NCBI GenBank assembly: GCA_023701205.1
Contig: JAMPXJ010000021.1
Span: forward strand, 1 to 64,000
From: Oligoflexia bacterium
Lineage (GTDB): Bacteria; Bdellovibrionota; UBA1018
Length of the DNA stretch: 64,000 bases
Direction of reading: 5' to 3'
The translations under genes were made by a program, and so were the position numbers. The notes below the pieces were generated by a model. That model did not search any database and was not told the origin of the DNA. It saw nothing but the letters and a program-made list of their open reading frames with translations. Below, piece after piece: positions 24,437-32,838 of the stretch; positions within the stretch are counted from its first letter, which is position 1; the number at the start of each line of letters is the position of its first letter.

Positions 24437-25123
24437 TCAGTTGGTTCCGCAACGCTCGGAGCAGGTGGAGCTGCTCCAGCCCTCGGCGCGGCATTGGCTC
24501 CAGCAGGCGCTGCTGCCGGCTCCGGTGTCGGTTCCGCAGCGCTGAGAACAGGTAGAGCTGCTCCAGCCTTCGGAGCGACACTGGTCCCAGCAGGATTCGC
24601 TGCCGGGGCCGGTATCGGTTCCGCAGCGCTGAGAGCAGGTGGAGCTGCTCCAACCTTCGGAGCGGCACTGATCCCAGCAGGACTCGCTGCCGGCGCCCGT
24701 GTCGGTTCCGCAGCGCTCGGAGCAGGTGGAGCTGCTCCAGCCTTCGGAGCGACACGCATCCCAGCAGGACGCGCTTCCCGAGCCCGTGCCGCCCGAGTCT
24801 CCCGAGTCATCTGAAGTGCATCCGCGGACGCACGCGGAGATGCACTCGCTATCGGTATCGAGCGGAGCGATGCCCAGTTGGCGGAGGACGAAGTCGTTGT
24901 TGTTCCTGAACTTGAGCCGGGTTCTGAGCTCGCGGGTTTGCTTTTCGGTTCTCAGCTGCAGAGCCTGGTCCGAGAGCGCGTAGCGGATCGCGAGCTCGGC
25001 GTCTGACTTCTTGAATTTCTCGGCCAGGATCCGATCCTTCGGGGTGCTGGCGTGGGCCATGCCGGAGGCCAGGGCCACTACGGAAAACAGCGAAACTGCC
25101 CAGTTCATACGCGTGTTTTTCAT
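24437..25123 (-). CDS. Secreted protein with four 29-residue Cys-rich repeats
   Basis: The 228-residue protein has a signal peptide (about 1-25). A charged helical region (about 28-85) follows, then a short Cys/Asp/Ser linker (CISACVRGC, Gly/Ser-rich), then four tandem units with Cys at positions 120, 149, 178 and 207 (period 29). The unit core is CWDQCRSEGWSSSTCSQRC, four Cys each, which probably form two disulfides per unit. I know no family with this repeat. It is the second gene of a two-gene operon with another Cys-repeat protein (29-bp gap, AAAAGGAC before the ATG). Its end faces the ankyrin gene. Confidence 0.7.
   Translation of the reverse strand: MKNTRMNWAVSLFSVVALASGMAHASTPKDRILAEKFKKSDAELAIRYALSDQALQLRTEKQTRELRTRLKFRNNNDFVLRQLGIAPLDTDSECISACVRGCTSDDSGDSGGTGSGSASCWDACRSEGWSSSTCSERCGTDTGAGSESCWDQCRSEGWSSSTCSQRCGTDTGPGSESCWDQCRSEGWSSSTCSQRCGTDTGAGSSACWSQCRAEGWSSSTCSERCGTN
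24440..24775 (-). repeat. Four coding tandem repeats of 87 bp
   Basis: The C-terminal half of the Cys-repeat gene is a DNA-level tandem array with an 87-bp period. Units two and three are nearly identical and the outer units more diverged, suggesting recent expansion by slippage or unequal exchange. The frame is kept throughout. Confidence 0.85.
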
Positions 25124-25152
25124 AAAATTGTCCTTTTCAGAAAGATGAGTTT

Positions 25153-25578
25153 TCAGAGGCTTTTACAGTCCGAGTACACGTAGCCGGATTTGCGGATCGA
25201 GGCGGCTGCGCAACGATCCCCCGCGAAGGTCTTGATCTCCTTGCAGTCGGAGTAAACGTAGCCGGATCTCGCGATCGCGGCTTCGGCGCAGGCGCCACCC
25301 GCCGTGAGGCTCAGGCAGTCCGAGTAGACATAGCCCGATTTACGGATCGAGGCCGCCGCACAGCGATCCTGAGCCTCGTTCTGGATGTTTTTGCAGTCGG
25401 ACTGAATGTAACCGGATTTTTCGAGCGAAGCCTCGGCACAGCTCCCGGTGGCGGGGCCGCTTCCGTCCGAAGGGGTGCAGGTATATTTCTGCCCGTTGTG
25501 AACGATCTCGAGGTCATCCGCGGATGCCAGAATCGGAAAAAGACAAAGACCCAATAGGACGCTACTTGCTTTCAACAT
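25153..25578 (-). CDS. Secreted protein with four KSGYVYSDC repeats
   Basis: The ATG at 25578 follows AAAGGAG by seven bases. The 141-residue protein has a signal peptide (about 1-19), a short beta-rich start (LEIVHNGQKYTCTPSDG) and four units of 24-26 residues. The unit pattern is CAAASIRKSGYVYSDCKSL with one variable linker, two Cys per unit. The repeats are unrelated in sequence to those of the downstream gene but have the same design. I do not recognise the family. It is first in the operon and divergent from the metal-efflux region; the 238-bp gap upstream has two copies of CGGGTTTTTGG and no gene. Confidence 0.7.
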   Translation of the reverse strand: MLKASSVLLGLCLFPILASADDLEIVHNGQKYTCTPSDGSGPATGSCAEASLEKSGYIQSDCKNIQNEAQDRCAAASIRKSGYVYSDCLSLTAGGACAEAAIARSGYVYSDCKEIKTFAGDRCAAASIRKSGYVYSDCKSL

Positions 25579-25816
25579 CGGAAATCTCCTTTTTGCCGGC
25601 TGGTGTGCAGGGCGTGTGCCCGGGTTTTTGGACGAAAAAGCGGGTTTTTGGGCCCAGAAAGGGACCGAAATGGGGATCTCTCGCACCTTGCGATGCGGCA
25701 TTGTTTCTTTTTGTCACCGGGAGCTTCGTCTAGCCGTGGCCGCGATTTCTGGATTCCGGGGAACGCGTGAAATTTGCTTGGACCCGCTCCCGCCGCAAGC
25801 ATATAAACGGAAGGAC

Positions 25817-26146
25817 ATGAAGCGCCTCAAGGTCATCGCAAGCCTGCTGCTCTTACTGAGTACGGTGAACCTCTTCGCCAGCCCGGGTGAGATTCCGGGT
25901 GAGGACGAGGGGGCGAGGGCCGCTTACTCGCAGGCGGCTGATCCTTGCCCGTGCGAAGACGGGGATGGGGACTGTTCGAGTGACCGGGAAGCCTGTCAAA
26001 GCTGTCAGTCCTGCCATGGGGCTTTCATGCTGACCCGGGCCGCGGGCGTTTCGGTTCTTTTGAGCTTCCAAACCCGCGTGGCCCGGACTGAACCCCTCCT
26101 TCAGAGCGAGAAGCTCTCCGATCTGCTCAGGCCTCCTTCGGCCTGA
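25817..26146 (+). CDS. Small exported Cys-rich protein preceding the metal-efflux genes
   Basis: The ATG at 25817 (AAGGAC upstream) gives 109 residues with a signal peptide (about 1-21). A Cys/acidic cluster CPCEDGDGDC then CQSCQSCH (about 43-67) follows, then a hydrophobic stretch (FMLTRAAGVSVLLSF). Small Cys- or His-rich exported proteins often precede czc/cus-type efflux genes and may sense or bind the metal. The membrane placement of the second hydrophobic segment is uncertain. No family is recognised. Confidence 0.6.
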   Translation: MKRLKVIASLLLLLSTVNLFASPGEIPGEDEGARAAYSQAADPCPCEDGDGDCSSDREACQSCQSCHGAFMLTRAAGVSVLLSFQTRVARTEPLLQSEKLSDLLRPPSA

Positions 26147-26235
26147 TCCATGGCCGCGAGCGGCCCTGGCTCCCTTTTCGTTTCGATCAACTTCTTCCAT
26201 CGTCCCGCTGCTTGATGCGCGGGAGAGGAGCTTTC

Positions 26236-27516
26236 GTGAACTGGGCTTTTTTTATCATCTGCTTATGGGCGGGAACCGCCGTCTTGCCGGCAATGGCTTC
26301 AGAGCCGGCGGAGTCGGCCTATTGCCTGGCATTGGCGTCCGCGCATGAGAACCCGCGCCTGGTCCCGCGCGGGATTCTCAGCTGTGTTTTGGAGAACCAT
26401 CCGGAGCTTCGAAGTTCCCGTCTGGTGCAGAAGCAGGCGGCCGCGCAGGTCGGCTACGCCGGCCAGAGACCCAATCCCGAGCTCGACGGCCGGGTGGGAC
26501 TGGCTGCCCTTGGGGGCCAGGAGGCCGCCAATGCGCTTGAGGTGTCGCTTCTTCATAGGTGGGAGCTCGGAGGGCGGCGCTCGGCGCGAGTCGCGCGCGC
26601 ACAAGCCGAGCTGAACCTGGCCGCAGCGGACGTTCGCAAGCGTGAGGAGACCGCTGCCGTTCAGACGCTTCTGGCGCTGCATCGCTTGAGACAGCTCGAA
26701 GAGGAAAAGGCCATCCTCGCTGACACGGTGACGACGTTTGAAAAGCAGCTCGCAGCTCTCGGGGGCCGGCCGGCGCTGACGCCCGAGCAGCAGGTGTCGC
26801 ATTCGATTTTCGTTTTGGCGAAGGAGGAGGCGGAGCTCAGGGAGGCTTCGCTCCTGGCGGAAAAGGAAAGATTGATCCGCAGGCTGCAGTTTTGGATGGG
26901 ATCGGCGATGCCGTATTCGCACGCGTGGCTTCCCTCGGAGCCTTCGCGCTGGCCCGAGCTGGCGACCGGGTCGCCGGCGCAGGCAGAGCCCGCGGCTTTG
27001 CGAGGCGCGGCCGCCGTTTCCGGCCTGGCGCAGGCGGAGCTCGGTCTGGCGCGTGCGGAAGCCTGGCCGGATCTGAAATTCGGGCCATTCCTCGAAAGGA
27101 CCGACGCCGTTTCGGGCAGGGCTTACTCGCTTGGGATTCAGCTCTCGCTCACTTTGCCCGTTTTCAATCAAAACGGTGGCGGCCGAGCAGCCGCGCAAGC
27201 CGGAGTGGATCGCGCCGAATCCGACGCCGGCATCGCGCGGGCCGAGCGCGAGTCGGAGCGCTCTAGCGCGGTCGCGCAGTACCAGAAAATGGTAGGCAGG
27301 CTAGGTCAGTCGCGCTGGAAGCGGGAGAGCGGCGGGCGCCAGGAGACGCTCGAGCGGCTTTTCGCGCGCGGGCTGATCTCGATTCCGCTCGTGATCGAGG
27401 CGCATCGGCAACTCCTCGAGCTGCAGAAGACCTTCCATGAGCTGGAGCTTCAGGCGCTCGAGGCGATCTATCAGATACAGGTGCTCGATGGAAAACTCCC
27501 GGAGGCATTCTTATGA
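26236..27516 (+). CDS. czcC: TolC/CzcC-like outer-membrane factor of metal efflux
   Basis: The GTG at 26236 has GAGAGGAG six bases upstream and is preferred over the ATG at 26215. The protein has a signal peptide (about 1-22) and the OEP fold: repeated helical hairpins with GYAGQRPNPELDGRVGLAAL and AYSLGIQLSLTLPVFNQNGG, typical of CzcC. It would form the outer-membrane channel of the RND system encoded downstream. It overlaps the next gene by 4 bp. Ala/Glu-rich helices (about 110-190) form the periplasmic barrel. Confidence 0.85.
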   Translation: MNWAFFIICLWAGTAVLPAMASEPAESAYCLALASAHENPRLVPRGILSCVLENHPELRSSRLVQKQAAAQVGYAGQRPNPELDGRVGLAALGGQEAANALEVSLLHRWELGGRRSARVARAQAELNLAAADVRKREETAAVQTLLALHRLRQLEEEKAILADTVTTFEKQLAALGGRPALTPEQQVSHSIFVLAKEEAELREASLLAEKERLIRRLQFWMGSAMPYSHAWLPSEPSRWPELATGSPAQAEPAALRGAAAVSGLAQAELGLARAEAWPDLKFGPFLERTDAVSGRAYSLGIQLSLTLPVFNQNGGGRAAAQAGVDRAESDAGIARAERESERSSAVAQYQKMVGRLGQSRWKRESGGRQETLERLFARGLISIPLVIEAHRQLLELQKTFHELELQALEAIYQIQVLDGKLPEAFL

Positions 27517-27935
27517 AGAAGCTCGAGCGGTGGGTCGCGCGGGTTGCGCTGATGGTGATCACCGCAAGCGCTGCCGCCTGGGGCGCGGACACGAAGAAAG
27601 CCGTCACCGACTTCAACCCCGAAGAGGGCTTCAAGATGAGCGAGCGTGCGCTGCAGGGGTTGGGCGTGAAGTTCGCGAAGCTCGAGGGCCGATCTCCCTG
27701 GCTCCTCCCGGCCGAAGCCCTGGTGAGGATCAAGCATTCGACCGGCGTCTATCGCCGCTACGAGGGCTGGATCAGCCTGGCGCTCGTCACGGTGGCGGCG
27801 AAGTCCCAGAAAGGCCTGCGGGTGACCTCCGAGGATCTTCAGGAAGGGGATGAGGTCGCGGTCACGGGAGGCAGCTTTCTCCGGATGACCGATGCGGATC
27901 TGAACTCAGACACCGTGGACAGCTGCGCGCATTGA
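27513..27935 (+). CDS. Miniature RND periplasmic adaptor: only the C-terminal CzcB/CusB-like part
   Basis: The 140-residue exported protein (signal about 1-25) occupies the place of the membrane-fusion protein between the czcC- and czcA-like genes. Its sequence from LLPAEALVRIKHSTGVYR (about 65-82) to GDEVAVTGGSFLRM and the terminal VDSCAH matches the last barrel and membrane-proximal parts of CzcB/CusB. The helical hairpin and lipoyl domains, normally about 250 residues, are absent. Both ends are intact: it overlaps czcC by 4 bp and has its own signal peptide. So it looks like a working short form rather than a broken gene. A full adaptor may be encoded elsewhere. Confidence 0.65.
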   Translation: MKKLERWVARVALMVITASAAAWGADTKKAVTDFNPEEGFKMSERALQGLGVKFAKLEGRSPWLLPAEALVRIKHSTGVYRRYEGWISLALVTVAAKSQKGLRVTSEDLQEGDEVAVTGGSFLRMTDADLNSDTVDSCAH

Positions 27936-27954
27936 GCGAGCGGGGGAATTCGCC

Positions 27955-30900
27955 ATGATCTCGACCATCGTCGGTGCCTCGATCAAGAACCGCTGGCTCG
28001 TCATCCTGCTGGCCGCGATGACAGGCTTCGCGGGCTGGCAGGCGTTCCGGGGACTCCCGGTGGATGCCGTCCCGGATGTCACGAGCGTTCTCGTACAGGT
28101 GACCACGCAGGTCCCGGCACTGGGTCCTGAGGAGATCGAGCGGACGGTCACGGTGCCGATCGAGTCAGGTCTCAACGGTGTTCCGGGCGTGGTCCAGGTG
28201 CGTTCGATGACGCGCTACGGGCTTTCGGTGGTCTCGGTGGTCTTTGAAGACGGAACCGAGATTTACCGGGCAAGGCAGCTCGTGTCCGAGCGCCTGCAGG
28301 CAATCCGCCCGCAGCTCCCGGCGGAGGTCGAGCCCGCGCTGGCTCCGGTCTCGAGCGGGCTCGGGGAGATTTTCCATTACATCATCGAGGCGGATCAGGT
28401 CGCCCAGGGCGAGGCTCGGCTCGAGCAGCTCAGGGAGCTTCGCGGCCTTCAGGAGGGTTACGTCAAGCCCCGCCTGCTCGGCGTCAAAGGCGTGGCCGAA
28501 GTCAACAGCATCGGCGGCTACGAGCGCCAGTATCACGTGCAGCCCGATCCCGCGAAGATGGCCCGACATGGCATCCACTTCAGCGATTTCGAGGAGGCCA
28601 TCGCAAAGGTGAACCGCAACGTCGGCGGCGGCGCGATCGAGCAATCCGGCGACCAGTTCATCGTGCAGGGAAGCGGGCTATTCAAGTCGCTTGACGATAT
28701 CCGGGACGTCCCGGTCAAGACTTTGGAGAACCTCAGAACCGTGCTGATCGGCGATGTGGCCACGGTTGGGCCGGGACGGGAGCTGCGGACGGGAGCTGCG
28801 CTTCACAATGGGCAGGAAGTCGTCCTGGGCACGGCGATGATGCTGCTCGGGGAGAACAGCCGAACCGTCGCGTTTCGCGTGGGAGAGCGGATTCGCGAGC
28901 TCGAGCCGGGGCTTCCCAAAGGGTTCCACATCAAGACGGTCTATGACCGCGGCGAGCTGGTGGACTCCACGCTCGAGACGGTGCTGCACAACCTGACCCT
29001 GGGCGCGATCCTCGTCATCGGGGTGCTGCTGCTGCTCGTGGGGAATCTCCGCGCCGCACTGATCACGGCCATCGTGATCCCGCTTTCGCTCCTGATCACC
29101 TTCATCGCGATGCGGGCGTTCGGGATCTCCGGGAATCTGGTGAGCCTGGGCGCGCTGGATTTCGGGATCATCGTCGACGGGGCGGTGATCGTGCTCGATA
29201 ACTGCGTCCGGCACCTTCACGCTCGCGCCAAGGGGCTCGGGCGGAGCCTGACTGACGGAGAGCTCCAGGCCACGATCCGGGAGGCCACCCTCGAGATCCG
29301 CAAATCCGCCGGCTTCGGGGAGCTGATCATCGTCGTCGTCTTCCTGCCGATCTTCGCTTTCGTCGGGGTCGAGGGCAGGATGTTCGCGCCCATGGCCGCG
29401 ACCTTCATCTTCGCCATACTGGCGGCGCTGGTCCTCTCGTTCACCTTCGTGCCGGCGCTGGCGAGCCTGCTTCTCCAGGGGAGGGTCGCCGACGAGGAGC
29501 CCTGGCTGATGAGGCGGCTCAGCCGGCTCTACGAGCCGTTGCTTGGTCGGAGCCTGGGCCTGCGCAAAGCCGTGCTGAGCCTGGCGGTCGCGGCGGTTCT
29601 CGCTGGGGCGCTGCTTTTCACGAGGCTTGGCGGGGAGTTCCTGCCGCAGCTCAACGAGGGCTCGATCGCGCTCCAGTTCATCCGGCCGGTCTCGGTGGGG
29701 CTCTCCCATTCGGTGGGGCTCGAGCAGAAGTCCCAGGTCCTGCTCTCGAGAGCGCCCGAGGTGAGCCATGTTTTCGGGCGGATCGGAACCTCCGAGGTCG
29801 CGACTGACCCCATGGGGGTCAATATCTCGGACACGTACGTCATGCTCAAGCCGCGCGAGCAGTGGCCGGAGGTCAACGGCAGGCGCCGGACCAAGGAGGA
29901 GCTCGTGCGGTTCCTGCTCGCGGAGCTCGATTCGGAGCTCGCCGGTCAAAGGGTGCTCGCAAGCCAGCCGATCCAGCTGCGCTTCAACGAGCTCCTCGAA
30001 GGAACGCGGGCGGACATCTCGCTGAAGATCTTCGGGGACGATCAGAAAACCATCACCGAGCTCGCGCAGAAGGCCGCGACGATTCTGGAAAAAATCACGG
30101 GCGCGGGCGATGTGGAACTCGAGGCCAAAGGCGTGATGTCCGTCCTCGAGGTGACGCCTCGCAAGGAGCTCCTCAAACGGCTCGGCGTTTCAAGCCAGGA
30201 GGTGCTCGAGACGGTGGAAACGGCGGTGGGCGGCCGGGAGGTCGGCACGTTCTACGAGGGCACGCGCCGTTACCCGATCGTGGTGCGGCTCGGGGAAAAG
30301 GAGCGCTCGGATATCGAAACGCTCAAGGAGCTGCCCGTCGGGATCGCCGGGGCGGCGACGCTGCCGCTCAAGCAGGTGGCGGAGATCCGTTTCAAGGAAA
30401 CCTTCAGTGCCTCGAGTCGCGAGCAGACCAAGAAGCGCATCGCTGTGCTGGTGAACCCGCGGGGAAGGGATACCGAGGGCTTCGTGAAAGAGGCTCAGGC
30501 GAAGGTCGCCGCGGGGCTTGAGCTCCCGCCGGGTGCCTACCTGGAATGGGGAGGGAATTTCAGGAATCTGAAGGAGGCGCGAAGCCGCCTGGCGCTACTG
30601 GCGCCCGTGGCGCTCGTGCTGATCCTGCTGATGATCTTCGCCGCGTTCCGGAACTGGATCGAAACGGGGCTGATCTTCTTGTGCGTGCCTTTCGCCCTGG
30701 TCGGAGGCGTGCTCGCGCTGCTCGCGGGCGGTCTGCCCTTCAGCATCTCGGCGGGCGTCGGCTTCGTGGCGCTTTCGGGCATCGCCGTCTTGAACGGGGT
30801 GGTGCTCGTGAACTACTTCAACGTGCTGCGATCGGCGGGGCGCTCGGGGAGGGAGCTCGTGCTGCAGGGTTCGCTGCTGAGGCTGCGGCCCGTGCTCATG

Positions 30901-31089
30901 ACGGCACTGGTGGATGTCTTCGGCTTTGTCCCGATGGCGTTGTCGACCGGCGTGGGCGCGGAAGTCCAGCGGCCGCTGGCGCTGGTGGTGATCGGCGGCA
31001 TCCTGTCATCCACGGTATTGACGCTGGTGATCCTGCCGGTGCTCTATCATACTTTCGAGCGGGCGATTGTCCGGGACAAGACGGTGTAG
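27955..31089 (+). CDS. czcA: CzcA-family heavy-metal RND efflux pump
   Basis: The 1044-residue inner-membrane pump is of full family length. It has the N-terminal segment NRWLVILLAAMTGFAGWQAF, GLPVDAVPDVTSVLVQV typical of metal RND pumps, and two sets of six membrane helices with large periplasmic loops. The proton-relay motif in TM4 is SLGALDFGIIVDGAVIVLDN: Asp402 and Asp408 are kept, while position 415 is Asp instead of the Glu known in CzcA. It would export divalent or monovalent metal from the periplasm or cytosol, using the CzcC-like channel. It starts 19 bp after the short adaptor. Confidence 0.92.
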   Translation: MISTIVGASIKNRWLVILLAAMTGFAGWQAFRGLPVDAVPDVTSVLVQVTTQVPALGPEEIERTVTVPIESGLNGVPGVVQVRSMTRYGLSVVSVVFEDGTEIYRARQLVSERLQAIRPQLPAEVEPALAPVSSGLGEIFHYIIEADQVAQGEARLEQLRELRGLQEGYVKPRLLGVKGVAEVNSIGGYERQYHVQPDPAKMARHGIHFSDFEEAIAKVNRNVGGGAIEQSGDQFIVQGSGLFKSLDDIRDVPVKTLENLRTVLIGDVATVGPGRELRTGAALHNGQEVVLGTAMMLLGENSRTVAFRVGERIRELEPGLPKGFHIKTVYDRGELVDSTLETVLHNLTLGAILVIGVLLLLVGNLRAALITAIVIPLSLLITFIAMRAFGISGNLVSLGALDFGIIVDGAVIVLDNCVRHLHARAKGLGRSLTDGELQATIREATLEIRKSAGFGELIIVVVFLPIFAFVGVEGRMFAPMAATFIFAILAALVLSFTFVPALASLLLQGRVADEEPWLMRRLSRLYEPLLGRSLGLRKAVLSLAVAAVLAGALLFTRLGGEFLPQLNEGSIALQFIRPVSVGLSHSVGLEQKSQVLLSRAPEVSHVFGRIGTSEVATDPMGVNISDTYVMLKPREQWPEVNGRRRTKEELVRFLLAELDSELAGQRVLASQPIQLRFNELLEGTRADISLKIFGDDQKTITELAQKAATILEKITGAGDVELEAKGVMSVLEVTPRKELLKRLGVSSQEVLETVETAVGGREVGTFYEGTRRYPIVVRLGEKERSDIETLKELPVGIAGAATLPLKQVAEIRFKETFSASSREQTKKRIAVLVNPRGRDTEGFVKEAQAKVAAGLELPPGAYLEWGGNFRNLKEARSRLALLAPVALVLILLMIFAAFRNWIETGLIFLCVPFALVGGVLALLAGGLPFSISAGVGFVALSGIAVLNGVVLVNYFNVLRSAGRSGRELVLQGSLLRLRPVLMTALVDVFGFVPMALSTGVGAEVQRPLALVVIGGILSSTVLTLVILPVLYHTFERAIVRDKTV

Positions 31090-31122
31090 GTGGCAGCGGT
31101 TCAATTGGAGAGGAGAAATGGG

Positions 31123-31350
31123 ATGAAGAGAATGACGAGTTCGGCTTTGGCGGTTTTTTGGTTGAGCTTCTCGGCGCTGGCCGAAACGGAGGTCGCGAAG
31201 GAGGCTGAGAAAGCTTCGCAGCCGCAGGCTTCGCAAGCCGAGAAAGCGACGAAGCGGAAAAAGCGCGTCCTGATCTGCAAGGATTGCGGCAAGCCCGAGA
31301 CGCAGTGCGAGTGCAAAGGCGAGGAGCATCGCAAGGGAGACCCGCACTGA
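31123..31350 (+). CDS. Small exported CxxC protein
   Basis: The ATG at 31123 follows GGAGAGGAG. The 75-residue protein has a signal peptide (about 1-20), a Lys/Glu/Ala-rich linker, then CKDCGKPETQCECK (about 53-66) and a His-containing tail. The four Cys in CxxC...CxC spacing suggest metal binding. It sits between the RND pump and a CDF-like membrane protein, starting 33 bp after the pump, so a metal-chaperone role is likely but unproven. Confidence 0.55.
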   Translation: MKRMTSSALAVFWLSFSALAETEVAKEAEKASQPQASQAEKATKRKKRVLICKDCGKPETQCECKGEEHRKGDPH

Positions 31351-31351
31351 T

Positions 31352-32002
31352 ATGAAGGGCCCGAGTGACTGGACCAGGAGAGTCATCCGGCTTTCCTGGT
31401 TCACGATTTTTTATAACCTCCTCGAAGGCCTGGTTTCGATCGGCTTCGGAGTCGAGGACGAATCCATCGCCTTGGCGGGCTTCGGGGGCGATAGCCTGAT
31501 CGAGGTCGCCTCGGCGTTTTTCGTGCTTTGGAGGTTTCGGGGAGAGGCGGGGCTGGGGCACGGGCTCTCCCTGAGCCGGGAACGGAGCGCGACGCGCGGA
31601 ATCGGAGGGTTGTTCCTGGTACTGGGTTTTCTGACCGCGGCGATCTCCCTGTCGAACCTGTACCGGGGCGTTCGTCCGGAGACCACCTTGCCCGGGATCG
31701 TCATCTCCTGCATCAGCCTGAGCTTCATGTTCGCGCTCTGGCGCGCGAAGAAGGCCGCGGCGCTGATGCTCGACAGCCGGACGGTGGCCCAGGACGCGGC
31801 CTGCTCGCTGGCGTGCATCCAGCTTTCGTTCGTACTCCTGGCGGGGAGTGCCGTTTACCAGTTCGCGCCGGGCCTGGGTTGGGTCGACGCGGTCGCGGCC
31901 TTGGTCATCTCCGGATTCATCCTTCGGGAGGGGGTCGAGGCGGTTCGCAGCGCGAATCGGCCCGAGTTCAACGGGGGCTGCTGCGGCTGCAGCTGCGAGT
32001 AG
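31352..32002 (+). CDS. CDF-like cation transporter, membrane domain only
   Basis: The 216-residue protein has five to six membrane segments. Its first segments resemble cation-diffusion facilitators: YNLLEGLVSIGFGVEDESIALAGFGGDSLIEV has the helix 1-2 pattern with acidic residues. The usual cytosolic C-terminal metal domain is replaced by a short tail ending CCGCSCE. It starts one base after the preceding gene and is the last gene of the metal operon. It likely moves a soft or divalent metal ion. Confidence 0.65.
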   Translation: MKGPSDWTRRVIRLSWFTIFYNLLEGLVSIGFGVEDESIALAGFGGDSLIEVASAFFVLWRFRGEAGLGHGLSLSRERSATRGIGGLFLVLGFLTAAISLSNLYRGVRPETTLPGIVISCISLSFMFALWRAKKAAALMLDSRTVAQDAACSLACIQLSFVLLAGSAVYQFAPGLGWVDAVAALVISGFILREGVEAVRSANRPEFNGGCCGCSCE

Positions 32003-32254
32003 CGCCCCGCAAGCGCACGGAGTGCGCGGCCCGCGCGAAAGGTCTTGTCCCATTTTGTCCCGCCCTTTCGGCACCAGGGTCGGAAGGCACCCGAATCCGC
32101 GCAGAAGATCCTTTCTCGGTTTGAAAAAATAGCGGAAAAAGCGGGATTTTCTTCCCGGTTGGGGGCGCGCATCCGTGCGGGCCGCCCGGTGCGTTTCTTG
32201 CTCAACACGGAAGCGCTTTGAAACACCGAAACGTTCCAACCGGAGGGTAGAGTC

Positions 32255-32824
32255 ATGTCTCGCACCGCTTTCAAGAAATTCCTGATGCTCGGATCCGTTG
32301 CCGCGGCTTTCGCTTCTGTCAACGCTTTCGCCTTGCCAGTCATGCAGAGCGCGTTCCTCGAGAAGTACCCGGCGACGGTCAACACGGCGCTCGCCTCGTG
32401 CGCGACCTGCCACCTGCCCATCAAGGAGGGCTTCGTGAACTCCTACGGGCTGGCGCTCAAGAACGCGAAATTGGATTTCGCGGCGATCGAAGGGCTTCCG
32501 TCGGCGGTCGCAGGCAAGACCAATCTGGAGCAGATCACGGCGCTCCTGAATCCCGGCTCGCAGGCGGTGGATCCCGAGGTGTTCGACTTCCCCAACGAGA
32601 TGGGAACCGTGCGCTTCAATCACGGCGGTCACATCATGAACGCGAACACCAAGATCACCGGGAACTGCGGCGCCTGCCACGGTGAAGGCGAGAAGCAGTT
32701 CCCCAAGGTCTTCGATCCGACGGTCGTGCTGAAGGCGGCGGCGCACACCACCTGCATCGGCTGTCATAAGGCGGTCGCGGTGCCGGCGGCGCCGACGAAG
32801 TGCGCCGGCTGCCATCAGGAGTAA
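32255..32824 (+). CDS. Periplasmic tetraheme cytochrome c
   Basis: The 189-residue protein has a signal peptide (about 1-26) and four CxxCH motifs at about residues 49, 138, 167 and 183 (CATCH, CGACH, CIGCH, CAGCH). Extra His residues in VRFNHGGHIM fit distal heme ligands as in class III / c7 cytochromes. The first heme is separated from the other three by 85 residues. It is transcribed after a 250-bp gap that holds no gene, and may carry electrons in the periplasm. CCGGAGGG precedes the ATG. Confidence 0.85.
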   Translation: MSRTAFKKFLMLGSVAAAFASVNAFALPVMQSAFLEKYPATVNTALASCATCHLPIKEGFVNSYGLALKNAKLDFAAIEGLPSAVAGKTNLEQITALLNPGSQAVDPEVFDFPNEMGTVRFNHGGHIMNANTKITGNCGACHGEGEKQFPKVFDPTVVLKAAAHTTCIGCHKAVAVPAAPTKCAGCHQE

Positions 32825-32838
32825 CGGAGCTGGTCCGG

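Noticed and set aside
24440..24775. Tandem array that could be taken for a CRISPR or satellite
   Set aside because: The 87-bp units keep one frame inside a signal-peptide protein and have no spacers, so this is a coding repeat.
24388..24810. Ala/Pro-rich frames on both strands over the Cys-repeat gene
   Set aside because: They are out-of-frame images of the 87-bp repeats.
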